A program made the translations under genes and the position numbers. A stretch of DNA of 64,000 nt from Bifidobacterium aesculapii (GTDB taxonomy: Bacteria; Actinomycetota; Actinomycetes; Actinomycetales; Bifidobacteriaceae): contig NZ_BCFK01000021.1 in assembly GCF_001417815.1 (NCBI RefSeq), positions 18,402 through 82,401 of the forward strand, in the 5' to 3' direction. Below, piece after piece: positions 16,664 to 26,600 of this stretch. Position 1 is the first letter of the stretch. Each line of letters starts with the position of its first letter. Under the pieces are notes generated by a model. It saw nothing but the letters and a program-made list of their open reading frames with translations. It ran no database searches and was not told the origin of the DNA.

Positions 16664-17269
16664 TCACTTGCGGTTGGCAAGAGCCGCGTTGACGACCGGA
16701 TCGCCCAATTGGGCCAGCCAGTCGACGAGAGCCGGGTAAAGGTTCGGGTTCTGCGCCAGGGCGGCGTACAATTCCGGCGCCTTCTGCGCGATTTCGGCCA
16801 TCTGCATCTGATCGGTGGTGGTGCGCGCGAGTTCCGCGGTGAATCCGTACGGGTTCTGCGGCGCTTGCGCGTACGGGGAGGCCGCGTACGGGTCGGGCTG
16901 TGCGGCGGAGGTCGCGGAGGGCTGCGCCTGAGCGGCGTATGCGTCATAGACGGGCTGTGCGACGGGCTGTGCGGCGTACGGGTCGGGCTGCGCCGCCGGC
17001 TGTGTTGCGGGCTGGTTGGCGCCGGCGACCGGCTGCGCGGCCGTGTCATACCCTGACTGGATGTTGCGCTGCTGCAGCACCTGGGCCACGGTCTCTCGCG
17101 CGCGGTCGTCGCCGAACTCGGCGAGCCAGCGCAGCAGACCCGGGTAGGCGCGTGGATTCACCGCGACGTTAGCGCCGAACTCCGGATTCTCGTAGGCGAC
17201 CTTCGCCAGAAGAATCGGATCCGCGTTCTGATCCTGAACCGCCTTGACCGCGGAATCGTAATCGACCAT
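16664..17269 (-). CDS. Variant leucine-rich-repeat protein, two repeats joined by a Gln/Ala linker
   Basis: A 201-residue soluble protein. The start is a tandem ATGATG overlapping the PP2C stop; I took the second ATG because it gives a workable distance from AAGGAGG. Two copies of a variant-LRR-like motif frame the protein: ADPILLAKVAYENPEFGANV..YPGLLRWLAEFGDD near residues 17-55, and PELYAALAQNPNLYPALVDWL near 170-190. The middle is a Gln/Ala/Pro/Tyr linker with QPDPYAA-type repeats. Such modules are probably protein-binding. Its position between a phosphatase and a FHA protein suggests a scaffold role (inference). Confidence 0.82.
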   Translation of the reverse strand: MVDYDSAVKAVQDQNADPILLAKVAYENPEFGANVAVNPRAYPGLLRWLAEFGDDRARETVAQVLQQRNIQSGYDTAAQPVAGANQPATQPAAQPDPYAAQPVAQPVYDAYAAQAQPSATSAAQPDPYAASPYAQAPQNPYGFTAELARTTTDQMQMAEIAQKAPELYAALAQNPNLYPALVDWLAQLGDPVVNAALANRK

Positions 17270-18234
17270 CATGGCCTCCTTGGTGCTATTGTCCGTAAGG
17301 TTTGCAAAGTCTCGTCGGCGATATTGCCGATATCCTCCTCGTCGCCCAGTTTAGTCACCGACCAGGGGTGTCGCGCCGGTGCGAGCACAGGCATATCCGC
17401 GACGATTACGGTCACGTTGTCGTGCCCGCCGGCCTCGAGGGCGGCCTGTTTGAGGGCGTCGGCCGCCTGCTGCGGATCATCGTACCGGGCTGCGGTCGAG
17501 GCGATCTCGTCATCGCCCGAGACTTCGGCGTGCAGACCATCCGAACAGATGATGAACCGTCCGGTGGCGTCGGTGAGGAACAGATCGGGCTTGATGCCGT
17601 CCGGATCTCCGATGCACTGGGTGATGACGTTGCGGGGGATCAGCGTCTCCGCCACCTCCGGCAGCAGTTCGCCCGTGTCGATGGCCTCCTGCCGCTGCGA
17701 ATGATCCCTGGTGATGCGGGTGAGCGTCGAAGCGTCCCAACCGGAGCCGTCGGGGAGGGCCTCCATATGGTAGGTGCGCGAATCGCCGATATTGACCACG
17801 TAGGCGAGGTTCTCGGTATTGAACTGGACTCGCGGCGTCCCGTCCTCGGCGGTTTCGGTGACGTCTGCGGCCCCGGAGGTCTCCGAGGAGTCCTCGGTGC
17901 CGGTCCCGGAACGGTCGGGGGCGTCCCCATGCACGAGAATCAGGCCCGTGACCGTCGTGCCGGCGACGCCGCCAAGCTCCTGCCCCAAGGCGAGTACATC
18001 GGTCTGGGCGTCGGTGAGCACGGTCTCGATGTCGGCGCGGTTGCGGACCGGAAGCGCCACCAGCGCCTCCAGGTGTTCGATGGCGCGGGCGCTTGCCCGT
18101 TCTCCGCCCATGCCTCCGCCCATGCCATCGCACACCACGTATACGCCATGATCGGCGTAGCCCAGGTCCTGGTTGTTCCTGCGCTTGAGACCGACATCGG
18201 TGGCGAGTCCCGCCGTGAGATGTCCGATGTTCAT
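17269..18234 (-). CDS. prpC: PP2C-family Ser/Thr protein phosphatase
   Basis: A 321-residue cytoplasmic phosphatase starting MNIGHLTAG. Metal-binding motifs are complete: RRNNQDLGY, CDGMGGGMGG, CSDGL and GGHDNVTVIVAD. The family removes phosphate from Ser/Thr with two Mn/Mg ions, and here presumably reverses the kinase encoded at the head of the operon. An acidic/Ser-rich insert lies in the middle (about residues 120-150). Its ATG overlaps the stop of the transglutaminase-fold gene and its TGA overlaps the start of the variant-LRR gene, giving tight translational coupling on both sides. Confidence 0.95.
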   Translation of the reverse strand: MNIGHLTAGLATDVGLKRRNNQDLGYADHGVYVVCDGMGGGMGGERASARAIEHLEALVALPVRNRADIETVLTDAQTDVLALGQELGGVAGTTVTGLILVHGDAPDRSGTGTEDSSETSGAADVTETAEDGTPRVQFNTENLAYVVNIGDSRTYHMEALPDGSGWDASTLTRITRDHSQRQEAIDTGELLPEVAETLIPRNVITQCIGDPDGIKPDLFLTDATGRFIICSDGLHAEVSGDDEIASTAARYDDPQQAADALKQAALEAGGHDNVTVIVADMPVLAPARHPWSVTKLGDEEDIGNIADETLQTLRTIAPRRP

Positions 18235-20801
18235 GAACGCTTCCCCTCTGTCCGTGCGCCGGCCTTCTCGGAGCCGGACGTTTTGCCGTGCATGCGTCCT
18301 GCGAACCAGACACGCATACTCGCCACTATACCTGTTGACATGTGCACTCGCCCGTCGTCCATATGGTGTGTGAACGTTCCCGCAAGGCTTAGTCGCGCCC
18401 TCCAACGCCTCGGTCGGGGCATCGACGCGAGCATGGCGGCGCGTATGCCGTCCACCGATGACCAGTAGCTGCGTGCCTGTTCGTCGCTGACGCCCTGCCC
18501 GGAGAACGCCGCGTAATCCGCCTGGCGGGACATGGCCATGAACTCGGCTCCATCGAGATGCAGCTGGTCGGCGATCGTCCGTCCCTCCTCACGGCGTGTG
18601 CCGTGCGCGTCGATGCCGCTTTGCCGTGCGAGCGCGGTCAGGGCCCGCCATCCGGCGGCGACACGCACGCGTGGCGTGCCCCGTCTGCGCGCGCGGGCCA
18701 GCTGGATCGACTTGCCGAGTAGAATCGCGCCGCAGATGACGAGCGCCGCCCATAGCGGGCTGCCGTAGACGGCCACGCGGCGTGCGACCCGCCCGGCCCG
18801 CGCCCAGAACAGGTTCGTGCCGGCGTCATCGGCGTCCTCGCCGGCGAGCGAGGACTGCCCGCGGGCCTGCTGCTCGTCGCGCAGCGGATCCTGCAGCGGC
18901 ACCGGAGGCTGGCGTACCAGCGTCTGCGGATTCGGCGGCGTGAGGTTCTGGTTCTCGTCCGGGATCTTCGTCTCCTTGGGGGTCGGGTAGAACGCCACCC
19001 ACCCGTAGCCGTCCAGTTTGACCTCCACCCACGCCTCGATGTCGTTGCCCGTGAATTCGGTGACGGTCTGATCGCCGCGTCTCTCGGTGCGTGAGGCGCT
19101 GATCGCCCCGTCCTTGTTCTTCGGAACGAACCCGAGGACCACGCGGCTGGGAAGGCCGAGGCTGCGGGCCATCAACGCCATCGCCGAAGCGTACTGCTCC
19201 GAATCGCCGACCATTTCCTTACCTCCGAGCAGCTTGTCGATGCGATAGTTGCCGTGCCCCGGCAGTGAAGGATAGTCGCCGGACAGCCCATGGGAGAACC
19301 AGCCGGATTCCTTGAGCTCCTGCGCGAGTTTGCTCGCCGCCGCACCGCCCTTCATCTCGCCGCCGGCCAGCGCCGTGGCGAGCCTGCCCGCCGAATCCGG
19401 TGAGTCGATGATCTCCGGTTGGCTGATCTGCGCCGCCTTGGCCGCGTCGATCTGCTTGTCCGAGGGATGCCGCGGGATGATGCCGGTCTCCGTATAGGTC
19501 AACCCCTTGGCGGTCCCTGAAGGGTAGATCGCGGAATCGGTGTCCTTGTTGTAGTAGAAGGTGTTCCGTCCGTCGCCGTCGTTCGTGACGTCGCCGGTCC
19601 CGTCGAACGTGACCGAGCTCGCCGCGCCGGACAACGGGAGCCATGCGTCCGCCAGTCCCGCTCCCACGGTGAAGGTGGCGGTGAAGCGGTCGCCCTGCAC
19701 GTCGTTCGCTATCGTCGTACCGACGCGACGATAGTTCGACGAGCCGGAAACCGCCGACGAATCGGACAGGTTCCACACGTTGCCGTCGAAACGGTCCATC
19801 ACCGCGAGACGGACCGTGGCGCCCTCCGGCAGATTGCGGACGGTCAGCACGGTGTCGTCCTTGTGGTCCTTGATGTACGCGCGCAATCCCGACAGCGGGC
19901 TCGTATAGTCGTATGGGCTCAACGGCGGCTCGTACCGGTCGCGCAGGATCAGACGGTTCTGCGGCACCGTGAGGCAGGTGCCCACGGCGAGTCCGCCGGC
20001 GAGAACGACGATGACCAGTGCACTGAACCACCGCCCCAGCTCCAGCAGGCTCCACCGCGAGGACGACCAGACGATGAGGACGAGCGCGGCGGCCGTGCCC
20101 GCGGCGGGACGCCACCACCCCGTCGAGGTGCCGAGCAGCGCGGACGCCGCGAACGAGGCGATGACGGGCAGCGCCGCGAGCGTGGCGGTGCGGCCGTCGT
20201 CGCCGATGGCGAACAGGCCCGTGAGGAACGCCGTCCACAGGGACAGCGTCCATAGGGCCATCAGCGATCCGTCGCCGGTACCTACCGGGGGAGCGATGGA
20301 AATGAGGTATTTGAACGCTCCGAACGTGTCCTGCCACCCTTCGGACAGGGTCGCTGGAGTGGGCACGACATGCGCGATGGCCGTGCCGTTGAGCAGCGCC
20401 GTCGGCCCGACGACGAATTGGGCGAAGGCGAGGAACACCAGCTGCCACCACAACCGCAGCGGCTGGTACACGCCGGACAACGCGATCAGGCATCCGATGA
20501 CCGTCGCCGCACCCGCGGTCATCGTCCAACGGCCGAGGTCGCCGTAGACGTCGATGAGGTTCGATACGGCGAGCAGGGTCAGCAGCACGGTGACGGCCAT
20601 ATTGGCAAGATGCCTGGCCCAGGGTTCGCGGGCGCCGCCCGACAGGGAACCGCGGCCGCCGCGGGTCATCCAGATCACCGAATGGGTCGAATCCGCCCAC
20701 GAGCCGGTGGCGGTGCCGGTCCGGTCGTCGACGTTCCGGTCCGCTGCGGCGCCCGTAAGGGAGACGGACGCCGGGTCGAGGGGAAGCTGCTGGGCGATCA
20801 T
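18231..20801 (-). CDS. Membrane protein with transglutaminase-like domain lacking its catalytic triad
   Basis: An 856-residue protein. About six membrane segments lie in residues 65-275. A large extracytoplasmic region (about 280-680) has a transglutaminase-like fold. A further membrane segment follows (YGSPLWAALVICGAILLG, near 685-705), then a cytoplasmic tail. It matches the TgpA/DUF3488 architecture seen beside MoxR and DUF58 genes. The positions of the Cys-His-Asp triad hold Ser534 (GDSEQYA), Glu589 (IEAWVEV) and Tyr605 (FYPTP), so I expect no transglutaminase or peptidase activity. It is coupled by ATGA overlaps to DUF58 upstream and PP2C downstream. It is probably structural or ligand-sensing. 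Confidence 0.9.
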   Translation of the reverse strand: MIAQQLPLDPASVSLTGAAADRNVDDRTGTATGSWADSTHSVIWMTRGGRGSLSGGAREPWARHLANMAVTVLLTLLAVSNLIDVYGDLGRWTMTAGAATVIGCLIALSGVYQPLRLWWQLVFLAFAQFVVGPTALLNGTAIAHVVPTPATLSEGWQDTFGAFKYLISIAPPVGTGDGSLMALWTLSLWTAFLTGLFAIGDDGRTATLAALPVIASFAASALLGTSTGWWRPAAGTAAALVLIVWSSSRWSLLELGRWFSALVIVVLAGGLAVGTCLTVPQNRLILRDRYEPPLSPYDYTSPLSGLRAYIKDHKDDTVLTVRNLPEGATVRLAVMDRFDGNVWNLSDSSAVSGSSNYRRVGTTIANDVQGDRFTATFTVGAGLADAWLPLSGAASSVTFDGTGDVTNDGDGRNTFYYNKDTDSAIYPSGTAKGLTYTETGIIPRHPSDKQIDAAKAAQISQPEIIDSPDSAGRLATALAGGEMKGGAAASKLAQELKESGWFSHGLSGDYPSLPGHGNYRIDKLLGGKEMVGDSEQYASAMALMARSLGLPSRVVLGFVPKNKDGAISASRTERRGDQTVTEFTGNDIEAWVEVKLDGYGWVAFYPTPKETKIPDENQNLTPPNPQTLVRQPPVPLQDPLRDEQQARGQSSLAGEDADDAGTNLFWARAGRVARRVAVYGSPLWAALVICGAILLGKSIQLARARRRGTPRVRVAAGWRALTALARQSGIDAHGTRREEGRTIADQLHLDGAEFMAMSRQADYAAFSGQGVSDEQARSYWSSVDGIRAAMLASMPRPRRWRARLSLAGTFTHHMDDGRVHMSTGIVASMRVWFAGRMHGKTSGSEKAGARTEGKRS

Positions 20802-22177
20802 GCGAGCACCCCCATGATGAGCGGCAGGTCGTCGAGTTCGCCGACCGTGGCGAGCGTGAAATCGTGGAAGCGGCGGACCGCGCGCGGGGCGCCCCGATCG
20901 GTCTGCAATACGAGCGTGGAGGCGGATCGCGGCAATGCCATGACCATGCGTTTGATGCTGTCGAGTCCACGCAGCGAACCTACGGTGAGGAAGTAGAACG
21001 AGGCGTCGTGGTCATGCGCGAGCGTGCCCTGCACGAGGTTCGGATTGTCGTCGCGGTCGGGGGCGATCATGCTGCACGAATCGAGGAAATCGGCGGCGTG
21101 GCGTGGCGTGGCGTGCATGCTTCCGGCATGCGTCGACAACGGTCTGTCCTGCGTCAGGCAGCGGACGCCGATCGAGGCGTGCACGGACACCGCCAGTTCG
21201 AATTCCTCGGAGGATGCGTATTCCTCGGGATTGACGGACAGGGCCAGCGCCGTGTCCGTGCGTCGTGTCGCCTCGTACTGGCGAATCATCAGAGTGCCTG
21301 TCTTCGCCGTGCTCAGCCAGTGCACGTTGCGTACGTCGTCTCCGGGTTCGTATTCGCGCAGTCCGTAGAAGTCGAGGTCGTCGTCGACGATGTCGCCGCT
21401 GGGCTGGCCTTCGAGGTCGCGGGCGAGTCCGGCGTTGAGCGTGGCGAGCGGGACGGTGGCGGGGTGGATGAACAGGTCGTGCCGGTCGGCGAGCCGCTTC
21501 TCGTGGCGTATCAGACCGAACGGGTCGCCTTTGCGCACGCGCAACGGCCCGATGGAAAGCACCGCGCGCGACAGCGTGCGGAATTCGATGTCGGTCTCCT
21601 TCGACTGCCCGGAGGCGAGCATGGGGATGGAGAAGCGTTCGTGCATGTCGCCGATGGGCAGGTCGCCGCGCGCCGTCGCCGTGGGCATGCGGCCGGGGTT
21701 GGCGATGTCGACGCGCACGGCCACCGTGTCTCCGACGGTCACCCTGCGGCGTTCGAGTCCGACTGATGCCTTGAACGCCGTGTTGCCGAGCGACATGACG
21801 ATGGCGGCGAGGGTCATCGTCATGGCCGCCACGCCATAGGCGAGCAGCTCGTGCCAACCGAGCGGAAGGAACGCGATGAGGGCGGCCGCTCCGCTGACCG
21901 CCACCGCCCACCCCAGCGGGGAGACGTATCCTGTGAGCAGACGGCGGACGCGGCGCAGGATGCCGTCGGCCGTGCGTCGCATCCTACGCCTGCGCGACCG
22001 GCGCTCGAGTTCGACGGCGGATGGGGCGCCCGCGCCGTCGGCTGAGCCGGTCGCCGGCGCGGAACGGCCGGCGGGGGCCGGCATGGCGACGGCCGCCGGG
22101 ACGGCCATGGCCGCCACGGCATCGTTCGGCGCCACGGCGCCGATTCGCGCCGATGCGTTGCGTCTGAATGGGAACAT
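20798..22177 (-). CDS. DUF58 (von Willebrand A-like) membrane protein
   Basis: A 459-residue protein starting MFPFRRN, with GGAGG upstream. The N-terminal 85 residues are Ala/Arg-rich. Two membrane segments lie at about 90-135 (PLGWAVAVSGAAALIAFLPLG and YGVAAMTMTLAAIVMSL). The hallmark DUF58 block follows: GDPFGL, then LDFYGLREYEPGDDVRNVHWLSTAKTGTLMIRQYE. DUF58 proteins are partners of MoxR AAA ATPases, which lie just upstream here (29-bp gap), and of TgpA-type proteins, encoded downstream with a 4-nt overlap. The trio probably forms an envelope complex; its client is unknown. Confidence 0.92.
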   Translation of the reverse strand: MFPFRRNASARIGAVAPNDAVAAMAVPAAVAMPAPAGRSAPATGSADGAGAPSAVELERRSRRRRMRRTADGILRRVRRLLTGYVSPLGWAVAVSGAAALIAFLPLGWHELLAYGVAAMTMTLAAIVMSLGNTAFKASVGLERRRVTVGDTVAVRVDIANPGRMPTATARGDLPIGDMHERFSIPMLASGQSKETDIEFRTLSRAVLSIGPLRVRKGDPFGLIRHEKRLADRHDLFIHPATVPLATLNAGLARDLEGQPSGDIVDDDLDFYGLREYEPGDDVRNVHWLSTAKTGTLMIRQYEATRRTDTALALSVNPEEYASSEEFELAVSVHASIGVRCLTQDRPLSTHAGSMHATPRHAADFLDSCSMIAPDRDDNPNLVQGTLAHDHDASFYFLTVGSLRGLDSIKRMVMALPRSASTLVLQTDRGAPRAVRRFHDFTLATVGELDDLPLIMGVLA

Positions 22178-22206
22178 GATCCCGTCCTCCCTCCCTGGGC
22201 CCCGGT

Positions 22207-23385
22207 TCAGCGCCCGAGCACGGGCGCCGGCACTTCCTCGAGTATCCGTGCGACAGCGCTTTCCTGCGTGGCCCCGGCGAACGTGGCTTCGGCGGTGAGG
22301 CTGAGACGGTGGGCGAGCACCGGTACGGCGAGCTCCTTGACGTCGTCGGGCACGACGTACCCGCGGCCGTCGGCGGCGGCCCAGATGCGGGCGCACCGGG
22401 TCAGGGCGAGGGCGCCACGCATCGACGCGCCGACCATGATGCAGTCGTCATGGCGCGTGCGTTCGACGATTCTGACGATGTATTCGGTGATCACGTCGTC
22501 GATGTACACCGATTGCGCGGTTTGCCGCAAGGCGATGACGTCGTCGCCGGTGAGTACCGGCGAGACTGCGGCGGCGCGGTCGGTGACGTCCAGCTGTTTG
22601 AGGATGTCCACGGACACGTCGTGCCCCGGGTACCCGATGGAGGTCTTGATGAGGAAACGGTCCATCTGCGCTTCGGGCAGCTTGTAGGTGCCGAGCTGCT
22701 CGATCGGGTTCTGCGTGGCGATCACGATGAACGGCTGCGGCACGTCGTGCGTGACGCCGTCGACGGTGACGCGCTGCTCCTCCATGACCTCGAGCAACGC
22801 CGACTGGGTCTTCGGCGAGGCGCGGTTGATCTCGTCCGCGAGCACGATGGATGCGAAGACGGGGCCTTCTCGGAACGTGAAGTCGCCCGTTTTCTGATCG
22901 TAGAAGGTCACGCCCACCACGTCGGAGGGCAGCAGGTCCGGCGTGAACTGGATACGTTTGAAACTGGTGTCTATCGAATGGGCGAGGGCTCGGGCGAGCT
23001 GCGTCTTGCCGGTTCCGGGGTTGTCTTCGAGCAGCACGTGGCCGCCCACCATGAGGGCGGTGAGCACCAGACGGATTGGCCGTGCCTTGCCGACCACGGC
23101 CTGGGCGATGTTCTCCGTGAGAAGGTTGAACACGTCCCGGAAGTGGTCGACGTCGCCGGATGTCGCCGTCATGGTCGGTTCGATGGGCTGCACTGCGGCA
23201 GGGGCGTGGAACGTCGAGGTCGTCTGTGCAATCGGCGGCGAGACGGGCTTGGCCGGGATGGAGGGCTTTGGCCGGGACGGCTTGTTCGGTCTGCCCGGCA
23301 GACTCGTCGTGATTGGCGGGTGCGCGTCCGTGCCGTCCGAAAGCTGGGTGGAGTCGTCGATCGGCTCGTGGGTGTTCTCGCTCAT
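22207..23385 (-). CDS. MoxR-family AAA+ ATPase
   Basis: A 392-residue cytoplasmic ATPase; AGGAG lies 6 nt before the ATG. The first 85 residues are a Pro/Thr/Lys-rich tail, possibly a phosphorylation target of the operon kinase. The AAA+ core has Walker A DNPGTGKTQLA, Walker B VLADEINRASPK, sensor 1 IATQNPIEQLGTYKLPEAQMDRF and a C-terminal lid. MoxR ATPases act as chaperone-like activators, usually with DUF58/VWA proteins. The arrangement MoxR-DUF58-TgpA-like is conserved in many bacteria. A 273-bp repeat-rich spacer separates it from the FN3 gene. Confidence 0.95.
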   Translation of the reverse strand: MSENTHEPIDDSTQLSDGTDAHPPITTSLPGRPNKPSRPKPSIPAKPVSPPIAQTTSTFHAPAAVQPIEPTMTATSGDVDHFRDVFNLLTENIAQAVVGKARPIRLVLTALMVGGHVLLEDNPGTGKTQLARALAHSIDTSFKRIQFTPDLLPSDVVGVTFYDQKTGDFTFREGPVFASIVLADEINRASPKTQSALLEVMEEQRVTVDGVTHDVPQPFIVIATQNPIEQLGTYKLPEAQMDRFLIKTSIGYPGHDVSVDILKQLDVTDRAAAVSPVLTGDDVIALRQTAQSVYIDDVITEYIVRIVERTRHDDCIMVGASMRGALALTRCARIWAAADGRGYVVPDDVKELAVPVLAHRLSLTAEATFAGATQESAVARILEEVPAPVLGR

Positions 23386-23427
23386 GGTGTGCTCCTTGTG
23401 CAGGGTGTGGGCGGCGTCGCCGCCGAG

Positions 23428-23456
23428 TCGTTGGCGGATGAGTGCTCCGCCAACGA
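23428..23456 (-). other. Perfect hairpin inside the fn3-moxR spacer
   Basis: An 11-bp perfect inverted repeat (TCGTTGGCGGA / TCCGCCAACGA, 7-nt loop) lies about 45 bp before the moxR start. The 273-bp spacer also holds imperfect direct repeats built on TATCGTCTGAT and ATCCGGGCTGT (about 23470-23600). It has no T-run, so an RNA-processing, attenuation or expression-balancing role is possible. Confidence 0.4.
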
Positions 23457-23658
23457 ATCTGTCGTCTGTTGGTATCGTCTGATAGTTGATATCGTCTGAT
23501 ATCGGCCAGCACAGTCGTCTGCCGGTATCGTCCGGGTCGTATCCGGGACGCAATCCGTTGTGATCCGGGCTGTGTCCGGAGTGCATCCGGGCTGTCGTCT
23601 GCCGGGCGTCCGACCGGGCCGTTGGCTGCCCGGGGTGCTTCTGGCCATGGTGTTCCGG

Positions 23659-26600
23659 CTATTGTGCGTGATAGGCGAGCCCCCTTATCCACGGTTGGGC
23701 CCTGAGGCTGCGTTCGGAGAGCCCGCCGGAGAGGGATTTCGAGGAGTCGTCGGCGATCGGCCGGGAGTTGGTGACGGAATCGTGGGCCTCTACGCCGTCG
23801 ACGAGTTCCTTGGGTCCGTCCTTGAGGGTGATGCTCCAGTCGATGTCGCCTTCGAGGTCGTAGTCCTTCATGTCGATGGTCTGCGGTTGGGGCTGGTTCA
23901 CCGCCCAGGACACGGGGCTTGCGGTTTCGCCGTTCTCGTCGGTCAGGGTGAGCACGACGGTGGCGTTCTGCCCGTAGGTCTCCACCATGCCCTCCGACAG
24001 ACGCAGCGTGTTATGGTCCTCCCATTCCAGGTCGTACCCGGTCACCTTGGCTTTCGGTTTGTTTGGAACGTCGTCGCTGGAGGCCGTCGCGTCGTCGCCG
24101 GAGGTGCCTCGGAACACCTTGTGCACGTTCACCGGCCCGCACGGCCGCCATGGGCCGGGGTCGTAGGAGAACGAGTCGTCGTCGGTCGTGTCGGTCGGGC
24201 CGTTGGCGGCATGGTATTCGAAGTAGCCGGATTTGCCGTCGCCGTCGCTCCACGTGACCAGGCAGTGGTCCTCCGTGCCCCTGACCGAGAGGCCGGTAGG
24301 CGCGGCAGGCCTGTACATCGGCGTGACGGCCGGTCCCGTGCCGGAGGTGGTCTCGCCCTGCTTCGTGTCGATGGAGTAGCCGGGCGTGAGCGAGGTGCCG
24401 AAATCGGAGTCCTCGATGTCGAACTCGTACGAGGTCTGCCCGCATGGTGCGTCATGCGAGTAGTCGTCCAACGTGAATGTGACGGAGTCGCAGGTGGTGT
24501 TGCGCATATTGCCGGGTTTGGCGGTGACGGTGACCTTGTTGCTGTTTGCGGTCTGAACCGCCGTGACGGCGGGCTGGTCGGGGTCTCCGTAGGGTTTGGC
24601 GGCGTCCTTCGGCGTGGCGCTCGGGCCGTCTCCGACCTTGTTGTGCGCCGAGACCGTGGCGGTGACGGAGTATCCGTCGTTGATGTCAGCGTTGGCGATG
24701 TCGAACGTGTGTGTGGTCGCTCCGCGCACGGTCTCCTTGTCTCCGTTGCTGAGCGACACCGTGTAGTAGTCGACGGGGGAACCACTGTATTCCGGCAGGT
24801 CCCAGGTGACGGTCACTTGCTGCTTGCCCCCGTTCACCGAGACCTGTGAGGGGGCGGGAGGCACCTTGTCCGGCGTGCCGGTGGCGCTGTTCGATTCCTT
24901 CGACCAGCCGACCTCGTTCCTGGCGCGCACCCGGAACGTGTACGACTTGCCGTTCGTCAGACCGGTGATCTTGCAGGTGGTGACGGCGCCGCAGGATTTC
25001 GACATGGCCTTGTCGCCGTCTTTCCCCCACCGCACCTCATAGTCGGTGACCGGGCTGCCGTTGGCTGAACCGGGTGTCCAGGTCAGGTCGACCGCGGAGT
25101 CCTGCGGTTTGGCGTCCACGGGGGAGAGCAGCGGCGCGTCCGGTTTGTCCATGACCGATACGGTGATCGTTCCCGTGACCTTGCGTTCGGCGATCTTCGT
25201 GCCGTCCTCCACGGTGACGAGCACACGGTTCGAGCTGCCGCCGATGTCCGAGGCCGCGGTGACCGTGATGACGCCGTCCTCGCCGCACCGGACCGTCAGC
25301 TTGGAGGTGTCGTCCACCGTGCATTGGACCACTGTGAGGGGTTCGGATGGGAACGGGTTGTAGGCGTCGTCGAGCATGCCCACCGTTTCGGTGCCCCCGG
25401 CCATGACCTTGAGCGTCTTGTCGGCGATGCGCGCCAGCGGCCTGGTGGAGGCGACGACGCGCACGGTCACGCCGGCATCGACGGTTCCCTTGCCGTATGC
25501 GATCTTGACGGGGACGCTGACCGTGGTGCCCGGGGAGGCGTCCCTCTCGGCCTTCACCTGAAGCTGGCCCGAGGAGGATACGGTGGCGCTCACCTTGCCG
25601 GTGGTCGAGCCTCCGGAATACGTGTACCGCCGCTCGTCCTCGTAGGCGCCGCTCGGTGCGTGGGTGAGCGCCGTGAGGTCGATGGTCTTCGTCTCCTCTC
25701 CGGCCACCACGTCGATCGTAGACGAGGAGAACGTGGGCGGGGGCACCTCGCGTCCGATCACCGTGATCGGCAGCGTGAGCACCGCGGAGTTGATGATCTT
25801 CGTCTTGTCGGCGCCTTTCCTGCCGTCCACGGCGGTGAAGGTGATCGAGGCGGGGCCGGAGTAGTCCTTCGGTGCCGTGAACTTCAGCGTCTTGTCGTTG
25901 ACGTACAGGTTCCCGTCCGCGGCCTTGGTGGCGCTCACCGAGTCGGCGCCGTCGATGTAGGGCTCCTTGCCGGCGCCGACGCGCACGTAGTCGGCGATGT
26001 TGATTTGGATGGTCTCCCGCGCGTTCACCTTGAGTTCGGGGGCCTTGGGTCGCAGGGACGGCGGGAACACGCCGTATGCCGGCACCTGGATGAACGCCGT
26101 GGCGGTCACGTCGTATTTCGTGTTGGTCACCGTGTACGGCACTGCGCGCGCCTCCTTCGTGAGGTCCACGGTGATGACGGTCGACTTGTCCCCGCCTTTC
26201 ATGCGGGCGTGCGCACGCGCCGAAGGATGCACGTCGACCTTGAGGTCGGTGATGCTGCCCGACGGGTTCGCGATCCACTGGCTGACGTCCACGTCGACGC
26301 TTTTCTTGTCGATGGTCGCCGAGGAGGGGACGCGGTAGTCGTAGGCGCCCGGGGGCTCGATGGGCGCGTTCGGGTCGACGTTCACGGTCAATGTGCCGGT
26401 GTCCGTCAGACCAGCCTTGTCCTTCACCGTGTAGACGATGTAGCCCGTTCCCGTCTGAGAGGGCGCGGTGAAGTCGATGGTGGTGCCATTCGCCTTCGCG
26501 CCCGGCACGCCGTTGGAGTCGAGCTCCTTCACCAGGGACAGCTCGGTGTTGTCGCCGGAGATGTCGTTCTGGGTGACGGGCACGGTGGCCTCGGTGCCCG

